From: Mesorhabditis belari
Taxonomy: Eukaryota; Nematoda; Chromadorea; Rhabditida; Rhabditidae
Assembly: GCA_958450365.1 (NCBI GenBank)
Contig: CAUEEP010000922.1
Location: 1,364,001 to 1,428,000 of the forward strand
Direction of reading: 5' to 3'
DNA length: 64,000 nucleotides
Positions 11,386 to 23,788 of the stretch are shown here, piece by piece. Under the pieces are notes generated by a model. That model did not search any database, had not been told where the DNA came from, and saw only the letters and a list, made by a program, of their open reading frames with translations. Every line of letters begins with the position of its first letter. Position 1 is the first letter of the stretch. The position numbers were made by a program, and so were the translations under genes.

Positions 11386-11697
11386 TCGTCGCAACACTTC
11401 GATATCGCGAAAAAAGTGAAGAATTAAGTGCACCAAAAGGTTTACGTTTTCAAATTTTAGCTCAAAGTACAGCGCTGACTCATTAACTATTGTAGCAAAT
11501 GATTATTTTGGTTATTTTAAGTCTAACTATATAATTTTCTATAATTTGCCCCCAATGGGATTTACAAAAGAGCAAAGTTGTCAAGTTTGTTTTTTGAATT
11601 CTTATTCCTAGAAACATTTTCTATATATTTTTATATTTGAAGGAAATTTGATGACGAAAAATGCATACGATCAACATTTCTCAAAAAAATTTTGTAG

Positions 11698-11750
11698 TTT
11701 TCTTTTCTGCTTTTCTTTTCTTTTCTTTTTTTCTTTTCTTTTCTTCTCCT

Positions 11751-11785
<35 letters not shown>

Positions 11786-11874
11786 TTCTTCTTCCTCTTC
11801 TTCTTCTTCTTCTTCCCTCTTCTTCTTCTCCTTCTTCTTCTTCTTCTTCTTCTTCTTCTTCTTCCTCTTCCTCT

Positions 11875-11906
<32 letters not shown>

Positions 11907-11929
11907 TTCTTCCCTCTTCTTCTTCCTCC

Positions 11930-11964
<35 letters not shown>

Positions 11965-11990
11965 TTCTTCTTCTTCTCCTCCTCTCTTTT
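11698..11990. repeat. second polypyrimidine tract (CTT/CCT)
   Basis: About 290 bases of C and T only, similar to 2633-3112 but without its internal duplication. Confidence 0.93.
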
Positions 11991-12485
11991 CTTCAAAAAA
12001 TTTCTTCCGAAGATCAATTCCAGTCGATTTTTGGCACAAATTTACACAAATTCTCTCTCATTTCTCTTTTTTGCTTACAAAAGCTTATTTAAAAGTATTT
12101 AAAAGTTTTAAAGGCTAAATTTGAAAAGTTTTTTACAAAAAGTTCCTCTAAAAGTTGTTCACTTCATTTGTAAACGTTTTTTCTATGTATTTTCTTGAAT
12201 AATTTTTGGTTTAAAAGACAATTTTGTGAATTTCTGTTTTCAAAAATTGATCACTTTGATTGATTCATTGATCATTCGCTTTGATTCACTTTTGTTGTTT
12301 GAATTCCTGAATTTTTCGCTTTGGCTTTAGCTTGACTCGCGTTTCACTATCATTCATTGTTAATTCTGTAGCTTTTAACTTGATCTGTACATAGTATTGG
12401 TCGTTTCACAGAAATTGCCCTCACCGCAACTCACTGCGACTCACTTCTAAAGGTCTAGCTCATCGAGAACTCAATGAATCCGTGT

Positions 12486-12904
12486 GAAAATTTTGCAGAT
12501 GATTTTTAAGTATTTTCCCTATAGCTAAGCCAATTTTCTAACTCATTGGTGGTTCTAGAAACTTTATATAACTTTTCAAAGCTGAGAGCTTCGCTGTAAA
12601 GCTGACGAAAAACTCGATTTAAGATTTTTGAGAACCGTTTTTGAAGTTATTCAATGAATATGATCAGGTTTAAGACGCAAAAAAGATGAAATTCGATTTT
12701 GTGTCCTCGAATTTGATTAAACTGCGGCTTCTTAACAGAATAACTTCAAAAACGGTTCTCAAAAAACTTAAATCGAGTTTTTCGTCAGCTTTACAGCGAA
12801 GCTCTCAGCTTTGAAAAGTTATATAAAGTTTCTAGAAGCACCAATGAGTTAGAAAATTGGCTTAGCTATAGGGAAAATACTTAAAAATCATCTGCAAAAT
12901 TTTC
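12486..12904. mobile_element. foldback element, about 180-bp arms
   Basis: From GAAAATTTTGCAGATGATTT to its complement at the right end. The inner arm ends are ATAACTTCAAAAACGGTTCT and its complement, with about 70 bases between. No ORF. Confidence 0.8.
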
Positions 12905-13277
12905 TCTTTTGTTATCGATTTTTCCCTAATCATTGAATCGTCCTCAACTTCTTCATTCCTTTATTTCAAGAAAATTCAATTGTTTTTGCGCAAATGGTTG
13001 AACAAATCTCATAGGTTAAATTACCGTGAACTTGAGGAAGATTTATTCATTTTAAAAAGACAATTCAAGAAAATTACGAGCTCAAGTATGACAATTTACT
13101 TAAACTTTATGATTTTTTGATTGTCGAACTCGTTTTTCTTGTTCGTTTTTGATTTAGAATTAACTTTTGTAGCTTTCTAATCTAATTCTAATGAGTGTGG
13201 ATGATGTGGGTTTTATGGGTAAAGATTTGTGTAGATTGTACGCAAAAAAACAAGTAACCACTGGTGGATTTGCTACA

Positions 13278-13884
13278 GAGTCAATTGCCAGAGTCAATTG
13301 CCAGAGTCAATTGCCAGAGTCAATTGCCAGAGTCAATTGCCAGAGTCAATTGCCAGAGTCAATTGCCAGAGTCAATTGCCAGAGTCAATTGCCAGAGTCA
13401 ATTGCCAGAGTCAATTGCCAGAGTCAATTGCCAGAGTCAATTGCCAGAGTCAATTGCCAGAGTCAATTGCCAGAGTCAATTGCCAGAGTCAATTGCCAGA
13501 GTCAATTGCCAGAGTCAATTGCCAGAGTCAATTGCCAGAGTCAATTGCCAGAGTCAATTGCCAGAGTCAATTGCCAGAGTCAATTGCCAGAGTCAATTGC
13601 CAGAGTCAATTGCCAGAGTCAATTGCCAGAGTCAATTGCCAGAGTCAATTGCCAGAGTCAATTGCCAGAGTCAATTGCCAGAGTCAATTGCCAGAGTCAA
13701 TTGCCAGAGTCAATTGCCAGAGTCAATTGCCAGAGTCAATTGCCAGAGTCAATTGCCAGAGTCAATTGCCAGAGTCAATTGCCAGAGTCAATTGCCAGAG
13801 TCAATTGCCAGAGTCAATTGCCAGAGTCAATTGCCAGAGTCAATTGCCAGAGTCAATTGCCAGAGTCAATTGCCAGAGTCAACT
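13278..13884. repeat. 13-bp minisatellite GAGTCAATTGCCA, 46 perfect units
   Basis: Forty-six consecutive units with no difference that I can see. A last partial unit is mutated (CAACTGC). Because 13 is not divisible by three and the unit lacks stops, all three plus frames are open across it; that is an artefact of period, not evidence of a gene. Confidence 0.95.
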
Positions 13885-14435
13885 GCGTTCCCAAGTGCAA
13901 AGTCCACTCCAGCAAAGTCCCAAAGTTGGTTCTTTCTTCGATTTTCTCGCATTTTCTCGCATTTCTATCTTATTTCATTCAATTTCTCACAAATTTTTCA
14001 AATCAAATCTTTCAAATTACCTTGAGAACTTTTCTGTATCGATGTGAGTCTTCTAATTGATCATTATAAAGTCATTTTTTTTTGATGCTTTAAAGCTCTA
14101 CCTTTGAGAAAATCAATCAACTTTTTGTAGATAGTAACACGGTTTTTTTTTTGAGGAATTCTTTATTAATTTGTATTTGAGAGAGATTTCTGATTAGAAA
14201 TTCGTTTAATTGCTCAATTGCTTAATTAAAAATATCAATTAGAAGATAAAAAAAAGTAAAATTTAAAGAAATTCACACATTTTCTAAGTTAAAATCATCG
14301 GAAAATCATTGAAAAATCGTTGAAAAAAAGGCGAATTTAAAATGAAGACTACGAATAAGAAGTAAATTAAAAGAAGTAAAGAAGTAAAAGTAAAATTTAT
14401 TGAAAAGTAATAATGTGATATAAACAAATGATACA

Positions 14436-15640
14436 TAATAAGATATAAAGGTCTAAAGAAACACTTGCGGTCGTTTATAGCACTGCGGTCGTTACCTTGA
14501 TTCCCCTTATTACCTGATTGTTGTGAAAGAAAAAACGCACTTGGTGGGAAAAAGAAACATTTTGATCTTGCCAACGTGATTGAACCCTTCCAACGATCAA
14601 AACATAAAGACAACATAAAGATAATAAAACATAAAGATCTAAATATTCCAGCGTGATTGAATCCTCCAAATTGAATCCTTCCAATTCAGCCCTTCCAATT
14701 GAACCTTTCCAATTGAACCCTTCCAATTCAGCCCTTCCAATTCAGCCCTTCCAATTGAACCCTTCCAATTCAGCCCTTCCAATTGAACCTTTCCAATTGA
14801 ACCCTTCCAATTGAACCTTTCCAATTGAACCCTTCCAATTGAACCTTTCCAATTGAACCCTTCCAATTGAACCTTTCCAATTGAACCCTTCCAACAACCG
14901 AACTCCTACTTCATCATACATTATAAGACATAAAGATCTAAACAAACAATTTTATACCACTGCGGACGTTACCCTGATTACCCTTATTGCCTGATTGTTG
15001 TGAAAGAAAAAACGCACTTGGTGGGAAAAAGAAACATTTTGATCTTGCCAGCGATCCAGCACTTGAACCCTTCCAACGATCAAAACATAAAGACAACATA
15101 AAGATACTAAGACATAAAGATCTAAATGATTGAACCCTTCCAATTGAACCGTTCCAATTCAGCCCTTCCAATTGAACCCTTCCAATTGAACCCTTCCAAT
15201 TGAACCGTTCCAATTCAGCCCTTCCAATTGAACCCTTCCAATTGAACCGTTCCAATTCAGCCCTTCCAATTGAACCCTTCCAATTGAACCGTTCCAATTC
15301 AGCCCTTCCAATTGAACCCTTCCAATTGAACCGTTCCAATTCAGCCCTTCCAATTGAACCCTTCCAATTGAACCGTTCCAATTCAGCCCTTCCAATTGAA
15401 CCCTTCCAATTGAACCGTTCCAATTCAGCCCTTCCAATTGAATCCTTCCAACAATCGAACTCCTACTTTAAACATAATACATAATAAGATAGAAAGATCT
15501 AAACAAACAATTTTATGGCACTGTGACCGTTACCCTTATTCCCCTTATTACCTAACGTTGCGCAAGAAAAAACTCACTTGGTGGGAAAAGAAACACTTTG
15601 ATCTTGCCAACGTGATTGAATCGTCAATCCTCCGTTAAGG
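14436..15640. repeat. composite repeat: three 200-bp modules separated by a 14-bp minisatellite
   Basis: Modules at about 14440-14640, 14932-15128 and 15485-15625 share GCACTGCGGTCGTTACC-like sequence, CACTTGGTGGGAAAAAGAAA and TTTTGATCTTGCCAACGTGA. Between them are arrays of CCTTCCAATTGAAC (14655-14897 and 15129-15452). The second array has a 56-base higher-order period. Confidence 0.88.
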
Positions 15641-17395
15641 GACAAGACTCCTGACTGGCTATCTAACCCTAGTTTAAACTTTAAATCTTTGATGAGAATC
15701 CTGTCTAGTTTATCAATTTAAAATTTAACTAACAATTATATCCTTTTTCTTTGGGTTTAAGAGAATTTTTGTTCAACTTTGAAACATAATCGAAAAGTTT
15801 ATCGACTAAAGAGATAAATGGTAGTTGGTTATCCTATTTTAGCGTTAGATACGAGCACTGAAGATGATCTATCACACTAAAAACGCTTGTAAATTGCTTT
15901 AAATCTACCGGATTGACATGATGATCATTGTGGTCATTTTTTTAAAGCTATCAAGCTATTTAAAGCTATCATGTCAATCCGTTAGTAAAGAAGCGAGTTA
16001 GAAGCGTTTAAAGTGCTCATGTCTTTCTATTTAGCGTCAAAGCAATCCACAACTACTGTCTATAAGATCGTCAAAATGTTTATAATAGTTGATAATTTGC
16101 AGAAAATGGCGGGGAATGGTTGTATGATCGCAGTCAAACGGCTCTGCAAGCTCCCGAGTTGTTTGGCATGGATCCGACTCGATAGCGTTCTTCAACTCAT
16201 CGTTGTCGACAATTTGAGGCGGATTCCCCACGTTTTTCGTCTTCCAAACTTTCATCACCGTCTCGGAAGCGCTGAAACCAAGTCCGGGATTGAGGTTCGG
16301 AGACCGATGACCTCTTTTTTGAGGTCATCGCCGAATGCTTTGCACAGAGCGCGATGAGATTCCGCAGCCGTTCTGCCTTGTTTAAAATCATACAACAAGC
16401 AAACCCGAAGTTTCTGCAGATTTCAAATATTCTTTTATGCGAATTCATGAATTCAGTGAATGATTAACCCCCTGATTAACCCATACAGTCAATTTTTTTT
16501 CGCTTATTTTCGCTTTCCCCAAAGAATGAGAAAAATTGTAAAGAGAAAGGAGAAAGGAGAAAGCTGAGGTTGCCTGAGTAACTGACTGACTCTTCGTGAA
16601 ATGTCAAGGGAAAAAGAAAAGAGAAAAGAGGGAAATGGGCACTGATGTTAGAGCTGAAAGGGGGAAATATTCTGAAAACAGTTTTATTTGTGAAAAGAGA
16701 ATGAAAAGAATGGGAAAAGAGACATTCAACCTGAAGGGGAACACGCCTCATTACCAAACGGGCGAAATTTCAAAGAGTATTTCGAAGAATCACGAGTTTT
16801 TCCTTTTTCCACTTCAACGATTAGGGAAATTTATTCAAGATTTCTGTACCGATTGCTTTATATCCTTTTTTTTTAGCCATTTTATCGGTTATAGCCAGTT
16901 TAGAATCCAGATCCAGAAAACGTTGATGTTTTTTTCAAAACGATGTCATTTCTGAAAAACCCCAAATTTTCCCACAACTTTTTCGCCTCGTGACTTAAGC
17001 AAATTTCTTGTCAAGACCCAAAAAAAAAAATCATCTAAAAGTTTCGCCTTTTTCCCCCAAAAAAACATAAAATTTTCGCTTTCAGCTAGGAAAATAACGA
17101 TTAATTTCTTTTTTTTTTCAATTTGGATGAATGAAAGGTTAAAGCTAAATTGAATTTAATATTGTTTTTTTTTGATTTTGACTTTACAATTTTGACTTTG
17201 AAAGTTCGAAAATCGAAATTTTCTCATTTCTCTCGTATGAATTACTCTTTCCGGGAAAGAAAATTCAATTTCTCGGGTTTTTGATCGTTTCGAACCTTCG
17301 AACTTCGATTCGATTTCGATTTCTGTGAGATTTTCTCATTTTTAAAATTTAAAAACCGCTTTCAAACTGATTTTACGTTAGAAATTTGAGAAATT
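15641..17395. other. spacer with a mariner relic
   Basis: Apart from the relic at 16037-16448 I see only A/T-rich sequence and small frames. An imperfect inverted repeat around ATGTCAATCCG lies at about 15905-15985. Confidence 0.5.
16037..16448 (-). pseudogene. mariner transposase N-terminal relic
   Basis: Minus-strand pieces in two frames give WFQRFRDGDESLEDEKRG and IVDNDELKNAIESDPCQTTR followed by ELAE and DHTTI, the two helix-turn-helix regions of mariner transposases. They are broken by a frameshift near 16240. No terminal repeats were found. Confidence 0.7.
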
Positions 17396-18052
17396 ACTAC
17401 CGTAAATAGTGTAATAGTATAATAATGATCGTTTGAGCCATATTTAGCTACCGTAACTACTGTAATAGTACCCCACCCTCCTCGAACAGTCGCGTAGTCG
17501 CAAAAGTTTTTTCGTATTTCATTTTTTTTCAAAGCGCCCGTACTTTCAAAAAATGCGTCTTTGGTATGAAAAATAGCTGAAATTCAGGGCTATTCTTTGA
17601 TACCAAAGATAATGACGGTGCGGAGTGTTGCGTAGTCTAGCTTTGAACGAGTTTTTCTCGACACTGGTTTATGCTACAATACGCGCTTAGGTATCAAAAA
17701 ATACCTGAAATTCTTTGTGCTCTTTGTGCGGCCACGTAATCGCTCGTCGTCTGGCGCAAGGCTTCATTTTCGTGTACTTACATACCGTAAATACTGTAAT
17801 ATTACCCACCCCCTTCGTACAGTCGCGTAGTCGCAAAAGTTTTTTAGTATTTCATTTTTTTTCAAAGCGCCCGTACTTTCAAAAAATGCGTCTTTGGTAT
17901 CAAAAAATAGCCCTGAATTTCAGCTATTTTTTGATATTTAAACGAGCATTGTAGCATAAACCAGTGTCGAGAAAAACTCGTTCAAAGCTAGACTACACAA
18001 CACTCCGCACCGTCATTATGGGGCTGGGGTACTATTACAGTATTTACGGCAT
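17396..18052. mobile_element. family A inverted-repeat elements, composite of two units
   Basis: Unit two (about 17783-18052) runs from TACCGTAAATACTGTAATAT to GTACTATTACAGTATTTACG with internal GTCGCGTAGTCGCAAAAG and ATGCGTCTTTGGTATCAAAA. Unit one (about 17449-17770) is related, with parts of the interior inverted. The composite recurs in reverse order at 27480-28062. Confidence 0.8.
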
Positions 18053-18686
18053 GTTATTAACATTTTGCTTTAAAGCCCATCATCGGGTCGATTTTTTGGC
18101 TCAAATTAAACCTGTCAATCTGTGTATTGCTTGGGAAATTCCCTTGTTTTGTACGAATGTTTAGAAAACGTTTCAATTTGCTGAATTTGAATTACTTTTT
18201 CTTTTTCCAATTCTGTTAGAACAATTTTCTCAAAATTTAGCTGAAGATTGGCTGAGAATTTCAGCTTTTTTTCTAATAATCAAAAATCTTCTTTCCTGGC
18301 TTAGCTTGCACAAAGCTAAAGCTAGTTCTTAGCCTAAGATTGACTTTCTATACTTTCTATACTTTCTAGACCTTTCTTTACTGCTTTACTGCTTGCTTTC
18401 TAGACCTTTCTTTACCTTAGATAGTCCTACTTTTGATTTTGTTTAGCTTTTGACCAAGTCCTGGTGTTAATAGTGTTCAATTCTTTCATGAACTTCAAAA
18501 GCTTGGCTTTAAATTCAAAAAAATTGAGCCTAGGATCCAAGCCTGATCGTGGACACGGGAAACTCACGGTTTAAGAACAACTTAGTATACATTTACATTT
18601 ATAGAAATTGATCTATCTCTGGTGGTCGAGGATTTCCGATTTTCGTAAAAGTCCTAGTTCGGTGTAGTCAATCGGTGTAGAGTGCA

Positions 18687-18805
18687 TCAAATTTGCTTTT
18701 GCTTGAATGACTGATTCCAAAAGACGTCTGGCGGCTGAATGAATTTTGTACAGCCTCCAGGCACCACGGCGGTATCCAACTTCAATTTTTCAAAGCATTC
18801 CTTGT
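18687..18805 (-). pseudogene. pogo/Tigger-like (DDE_1) transposase fragment
   Basis: Minus-strand reading gives LKLDTAVVPGGCTKFIQPPD followed by VFWNQSFKQKQI, matching the PGGCT-QPxDV-NxxFK block around the last catalytic Asp of pogo-type transposases. Only this block survives. A perfect 16-bp-arm hairpin (CATTCCTTGTCGA core) adjoins it at 18797-18837. Confidence 0.6.
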
Positions 18806-19179
18806 CGACTCATTGAGTCAATCGACAAGGAATGTTTTGAAAAACTGGGCTCGCAAAGAGTCCTAAACCAAAAGACTTTTCGAGAAAACAAAATATGAAA
18901 ACGTCCTTTTCAAATAGTCCTTATTAATAAAAGATGTAGAGAAATACCAAAAAAAAAAGTGCTATTGAATGAAAATATAATATTTTCACCCTAAGGAAAG
19001 ACTTCAGACGCATTCTCAATGCTACAAATAAGCTTCTATCTTTTTGGCTAACTTTAGACAGATCTATAGAAGAAGTTTACTTTTAAAAACGAATGAAAAT
19101 ATAATATTTTCACCCTATTGGGTAAATTGCTTTATTCTTTTCCCGTATTTGAGTTACACTTTCGCGCAGAATAGAAAAC

Positions 19180-19486
19180 AGGGTACCTCGAATATAAGAA
19201 CGGTTTTATATTCGAGACGGCCTTCGATTTTTTCGATCATCCCCTAGATCCCGTCTTCTTTAAATCGACGCCGTAAAAGAACATAGGGCTTAGCTTTTGT
19301 AGTCTGCTTGAGGTTTTTGGCATCTCGTCGTAAGTCTCCTTGTTGTCATTGCCAGGATACCTTGAATCTAAGACCAGTCTTATATTCGAGGCAATCTTCG
19401 ATTTTTTCGATCATTCCCTAGATCCCCTCTTCTATTCGAGACGTTCTTATAATCGAGGCCGGTCTTCTATTCGAGTAAATACGGTA
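19180..19486. repeat. duplicated TTCGAG-rich element
   Basis: Two related stretches (about 19184-19255 and 19357-19486) share CTTCGATTTTTTCGATCATC and CTAGATCCC. The second ends TCTATTCGAGTAAATACGGT, resembling the termini of the short inverted-repeat families. Confidence 0.6.
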
Positions 19487-19631
19487 TTCAACTTCAAGTA
19501 TACATTTATTCAATATGATAAAAACAAATACACAACCTAACACACAATCCTAACACCCAAATCTTACAGAGAAAAACCGGGAACTCTCTAGGAAAAGGAG
19601 ACAAAGAGTATTAAAGAAACAAATTTTCCCA

Positions 19632-19703
19632 TCGCTGGGAACCCGTGATTTGCCGACTAGAATACAAGACTCCTAACCACTCAGCCATGAGGGCAGCTTG
19701 GTC
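19632..19703 (-). pseudogene. tRNA-like sequence
   Basis: The minus strand shows ATGGCTGAGTGGTTAGGAGTC and, about 35 bases later, CACGGGTTCCCAGCG. The arrangement is tRNA-like with a degenerate B box and an oversized anticodon loop. Confidence 0.4.
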
Positions 19704-19757
19704 TTGAGCTTGGTCTTGAGCTTGGTCTTGAGCTTGGTCTTGAGCTTGGTCTTGAGG
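19697..19757. repeat. 12-bp GAGCTTGGTCTT repeat
   Basis: Five units, next to a tRNA-like sequence. Confidence 0.88.
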
Positions 19758-20717
19758 CTTTTGTCAGTTTTCATTGTCATTGCACAACTCTAGCTAACGA
19801 GTTGAGTTAAAGGAAGATTCTCGGAGAGTCAACTTTACTCATTCTTCTGGCCTTTCTTATGGCCTTCTCTCAAACTAAAACCTACTTAAACTTTTAAGAA
19901 ACTATTTTAAATCTAGTTTTTCTTCAAATGGCCCACACTTTTCTAACATCTAATCAAATTTTTGCACTTTTCCCATTGGTAATTACCGAGGGAGTTGCCG
20001 GGGCGGCGATCGTTTGCCGAAATTTTTCAACCAGAAGTTTCATTGATTTTTAATGACTAAATTTATAGGCTAGATTCTGAATTTCTTTTCAAAATGTCAA
20101 AATTAGGATTTGAAAAGGCTTTTGACGATCAAGATCTTAATTTCTAGAAAATTTTTACGTTTTTAAAGGAAATCCAATTCCTGGATGAATGCGATAAAAT
20201 CAGCCAGTTTTCAAAACGAAAAAAAATCGATTTCTTTTCAAAAAAAACTAAATCTTTATCTTGTTTAGATAATTTAAAATCTTAATCTCATTCTAGAAAT
20301 CAATTTTATAGTCTTTTTCTTTCTTCTTTTCCTTTAAAAGCCTTCAATTCAAGCTGCATTCAAGCGGGAAATCGAAAAAAATGAGAAAAAATGAGAAAAA
20401 AACAATGAATTTCTAAATTTTGATGAAAGAATTGCTTTGTCTTTCTTTTAAAACACGAATTTTATCTCTATTTTATCTGGATTTTATTTCTCAAAATCAC
20501 TAATGAATTATAAAAAGAGTAAAAAGATTGAAGTGATCTATGAAACGGCTATATCACCAACCTTTTGATATCCCTATTCATACCTTTTTTCATTCAGTAT
20601 TCACTGAAAATCCTTCTTTCATCCATTCTTTTTTTGATAATTTAGTTTTCGATAACAAAATCACTAATAAAATTTTCAATTTTACAAAAATCCACAAATT
20701 TTTGAGCTAAATAATCT

Positions 20718-20932
20718 AATTCTCTCTAATACTAGTGCACTCTAAGCGTTGCCTAAATTCCTCGAAATCTCGAGAAGCGCTTATCAGAACCTATCGATGT
20801 GGGGTCGGAAAATGTAGCTGACGATGAGATCTAGTTGGTTTTTAAAGTGTTGAGCTTCTGCAAAAGCTTGGAAACCGTAAAATAGTCACCAACTCGGCAC
20901 CACTATCAGAGAGAATACGGTATTATTTGCCT
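20718..20932. mobile_element. family B inverted-repeat element
   Basis: Ends ATTCTCTCTAATACTAGTGC and (complement) ATACCGTATTCTCTCTGATA are inverted repeats around the shared core. There is no coding capacity, so it is a MITE-type element. Confidence 0.8.
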
Positions 20933-21006
20933 TATTACTAGCTTGGCTGGGATAAAGTCCCTGCTAGAACCTGGCTCACAGGTCTGATTGTAATATCTTT
21001 GGCTAG

Positions 21007-21229
21007 ATACCGTATTCTTTCTAATACTAGTTCACCCTGAGCGTTGCCTAAATTCCTCGAAATCTCGAGAACCGCTTATCAGAACCTATCGATGTGGGGT
21101 CGGAAAATGGAGCTGACGATGAGATCTAGTGGGGGATTTGAGTGCTGAGCTTCTCTGAAAGCTTGGGAACCGTAAAATCGTCCCCAACTCGGCTCAGCCG
21201 AGGTGCACTACTATTAGAGAGAATACGGT
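21007..21229. mobile_element. family B inverted-repeat element
   Basis: The most complete copy: TACCGTATTCTTTCTAATAC at the left, CACTACTATTAGAGAGAATA then CGGT at the right, and the shared core between them. It lies only 75 bases from the 20718 copy in the same orientation. Confidence 0.85.
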
Positions 21230-22585
21230 CACCTCTGATTTTTTGATCTTTTGATCTTTTTATCTTTTTATCTTTTTATCTTTTTATCTTTTTGGTGTAA
21301 TTCCTTTTAGATACAGATTCTACTTTAACCAGGATTGAACATTGCCCTGATTTAGATCTTTTATTGTTCTTTTTTACCTAATATTTCTTAATAGTGTGCC
21401 AGATTACGTGCGTTTAATGGCTAAACTCCTCAGCATTCAGTGATGGTCAGTAAAAGCTAGTAAAGCCCAGTAAGCCAATGTTTGTGCTCATTTTGTGCTC
21501 AAAAAAACCCAAAACATCTCTTCTAGTGGATGCGAATTTGCAATTCTCGAAAGAAATGAAGAATTGAGTGTAGAAATGGGTGTGTTTATCAGTTCGGCTA
21601 ATTTCGGCACTTCGCAAAGTCTACCGCAAAGCGTGAGCTCTTAAAAAAAGGGAAAATTCAAATGTTAAGCCAAAAATTCTTCTTAAAACACGAGATTCTT
21701 TTGGTGTTTTTTTCAACTTTATCACTTAAACTTTTCAAATAATACTTAGATTTTGTGATTAGTCTTTTTAGCATAATAGTAATTAGTCTTTTTTTTATTT
21801 AAAAAAGACTTTTTTATTTAAAAAAGACTAATTACTATTATGCAATTAGTTGACTGAAATTTCGCTTTTCAAAAAAATAATTTCAAGAGATTTCAAGTAA
21901 TTTCAAGTAATTTCAAGAAATTTCAAATGAAAACTGTTTTCAAATATTTTAAAGAAGAAAAGGCTTTTCTGTTTTTTTAAATTATTAATACTATAGAAAG
22001 CACAGTGTTCTTACAAAAAAGATCACAAAAAATGAGTAATTTTCGAAAATTTCGAAGAATTCTTGAAGAAAATGGAAATGAAAACTCTCTTGGGAAAAGA
22101 AAATTTTGATTTGTATGAATTTTTTTAAAAAATTTTATAATTTTTCAATAGTTTTTTGTACTTTTAGTAATTTCAATTCAATTCTCACGTCATAATTTCT
22201 CTTTTCTTCCAGAGATCAAAGCTTTCGAGTTTTGCTCTCAATAAAAGAAAAAGATAACTTTTTCTCAATCTTTAAGAAAAGAGTTTTAACATTATTTAGG
22301 GTTCTATTATTATACTAGACAATGTTATTATTACACTGGAAAATGCTTTAAAATGTTTATATTCCATTCATTAAAATGTCTCCTTAAAAATTAAAGCCCA
22401 AGCCTAATCCAAAATCTCCAAGCTACAAGATTAAAGCTTTTCCATTCAATACCTAACGTTCTCCCGTTTAGAGCCCGTTTTAAGCTAATAAAGCTAATAA
22501 AGCTAATAAAGCTAATAAAGCTTAACCGAAATCTCTCTCCAATTTTGTGTCCTAAATTCCTACACTATTCGGTTAGAGAGATCTA

Positions 22586-23010
22586 TTGGGTTGATGGAAA
22601 AGTCCTTTGCGACTTTTTGGGAGAGTACCTTAAATTTGTCGAATTTTGACGTTTTATAGCTCATCCTAAAGCTGAATTCAAGACGGATCGATTGGTAAAA
22701 ACCGTTTTGAGATATCTCTTTTCTAAAAGTTTTTACAGCTATTTTAGTAAAGGGCGGCAGAGCCAAAAAATGGCTGTTTTCACGTTTCCTTAGTTTTCCG
22801 CGCGGAAACCTAGGCTAAAAACATGTGTTTTGTGATCAGCGTCAAAAATAACCCCTAGACACGCATTTTCACAATCTTAGCAAAAAAGTTTTGAAAGATA
22901 TTGTCACCGGTGGAAGTCGAACCAGCGACCCTCAGATCAATAGCCTTTCCGCCGCTTTTCGCGATTTTCCTTCGTTTTTCTCGTTTTTTTTTGTCGTACC
23001 CTAAAATTTA
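22586..23010. mobile_element. partial copy of the 53.2-kb mariner-like element, reversed
   Basis: From TTGGGTTGATGGAAAAGTCC, after a TA, the sequence follows the complement of 53922 down to about 53510, including the tRNA-like 3' piece (22905-22960). The transposase half and the second terminal repeat are missing. Confidence 0.8.
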
Positions 23011-23393
23011 CCATAATAAAAAAAAAGAGAAAACACATCACAAACAAAAATTTCAGAAAACAAGAAAAAAAATAACGGTCCCCATTGAAAAAAGAAGCCC
23101 CTTATGCTAAGGGCGTTTGCCAGATGAAGAGCGATTACGCGCGCGCACCTAGAACTCCTCGCCAATCACTTTAAAGTGATTGACAGCTCTTTTGCTTTGT
23201 TGGTGATAGAAAAAGAAGATATTCAGCTGTAAATTTGTACTGGGTTTTGGTCAGGGAATCGTTTGGAAATATTCATTTTATTGAGTCATTCAATTAGATC
23301 AAATCAATCAATCAATCAATCAATCAGTCATACTCAGACTAGAAACCCTTAATCCAGAGCTCAATTTCAATAAGTGTGTGCTCTAAGTGTCTG

Positions 23394-23788
23394 CTCATCC
23401 AACCAAAGCTTCATCGGATCACAGCTTCATCGGATCACAGCTTCATCGGATCACAGCTTCATCCGACCAAAGCTTCATCCAACCCAACTTCATCCAACCA
23501 AAGCTTCATCCGACCAAAGCTTCATCCGATCAAAGCTTCATCCAACCAAAGCTTCATCCAATCAAAGCTTCATCCGATCAAAGCCTCATCGGATCACAGC
23601 TTCATCCGATCAAAGCTTCATCCGACCAAAGCTTCATCCAACCCAACTTCATCCAACCAAAGCTTCATCCAACCAAAGCTTCATCCAACCAAAGCTTCAT
23701 CCAATCAAAGCTTCATCCGATCAAAGCCTCATCCAATCAAAGCTTCATCCGATCAAAGCCTCATCCGATCAAAGCCTCATCCGATCGA
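23394..23788. repeat. 16-bp minisatellite GCTTCATCCGATCAAA
   Basis: About 25 units with CCGAT/CCAAC/CGGAT variants and a higher-order duplication of about 180 bases. Confidence 0.92.

Larger units (their letters stand above)
19758..22585. other. spacer with two family B elements
   Basis: Outside 20718-20932 and 21007-21229 it is A/T-rich with small hairpins (for example AAAAAGACTAATTACTATTA, about 21757-21842). No exon recognised. Confidence 0.5.

Noticed and set aside
13191..14060. 289-codon frame with repeated NCQSQLPESIARV
   Set aside because: All three plus frames are open across a 13-bp array, which shows that period, not selection, keeps the frame open.
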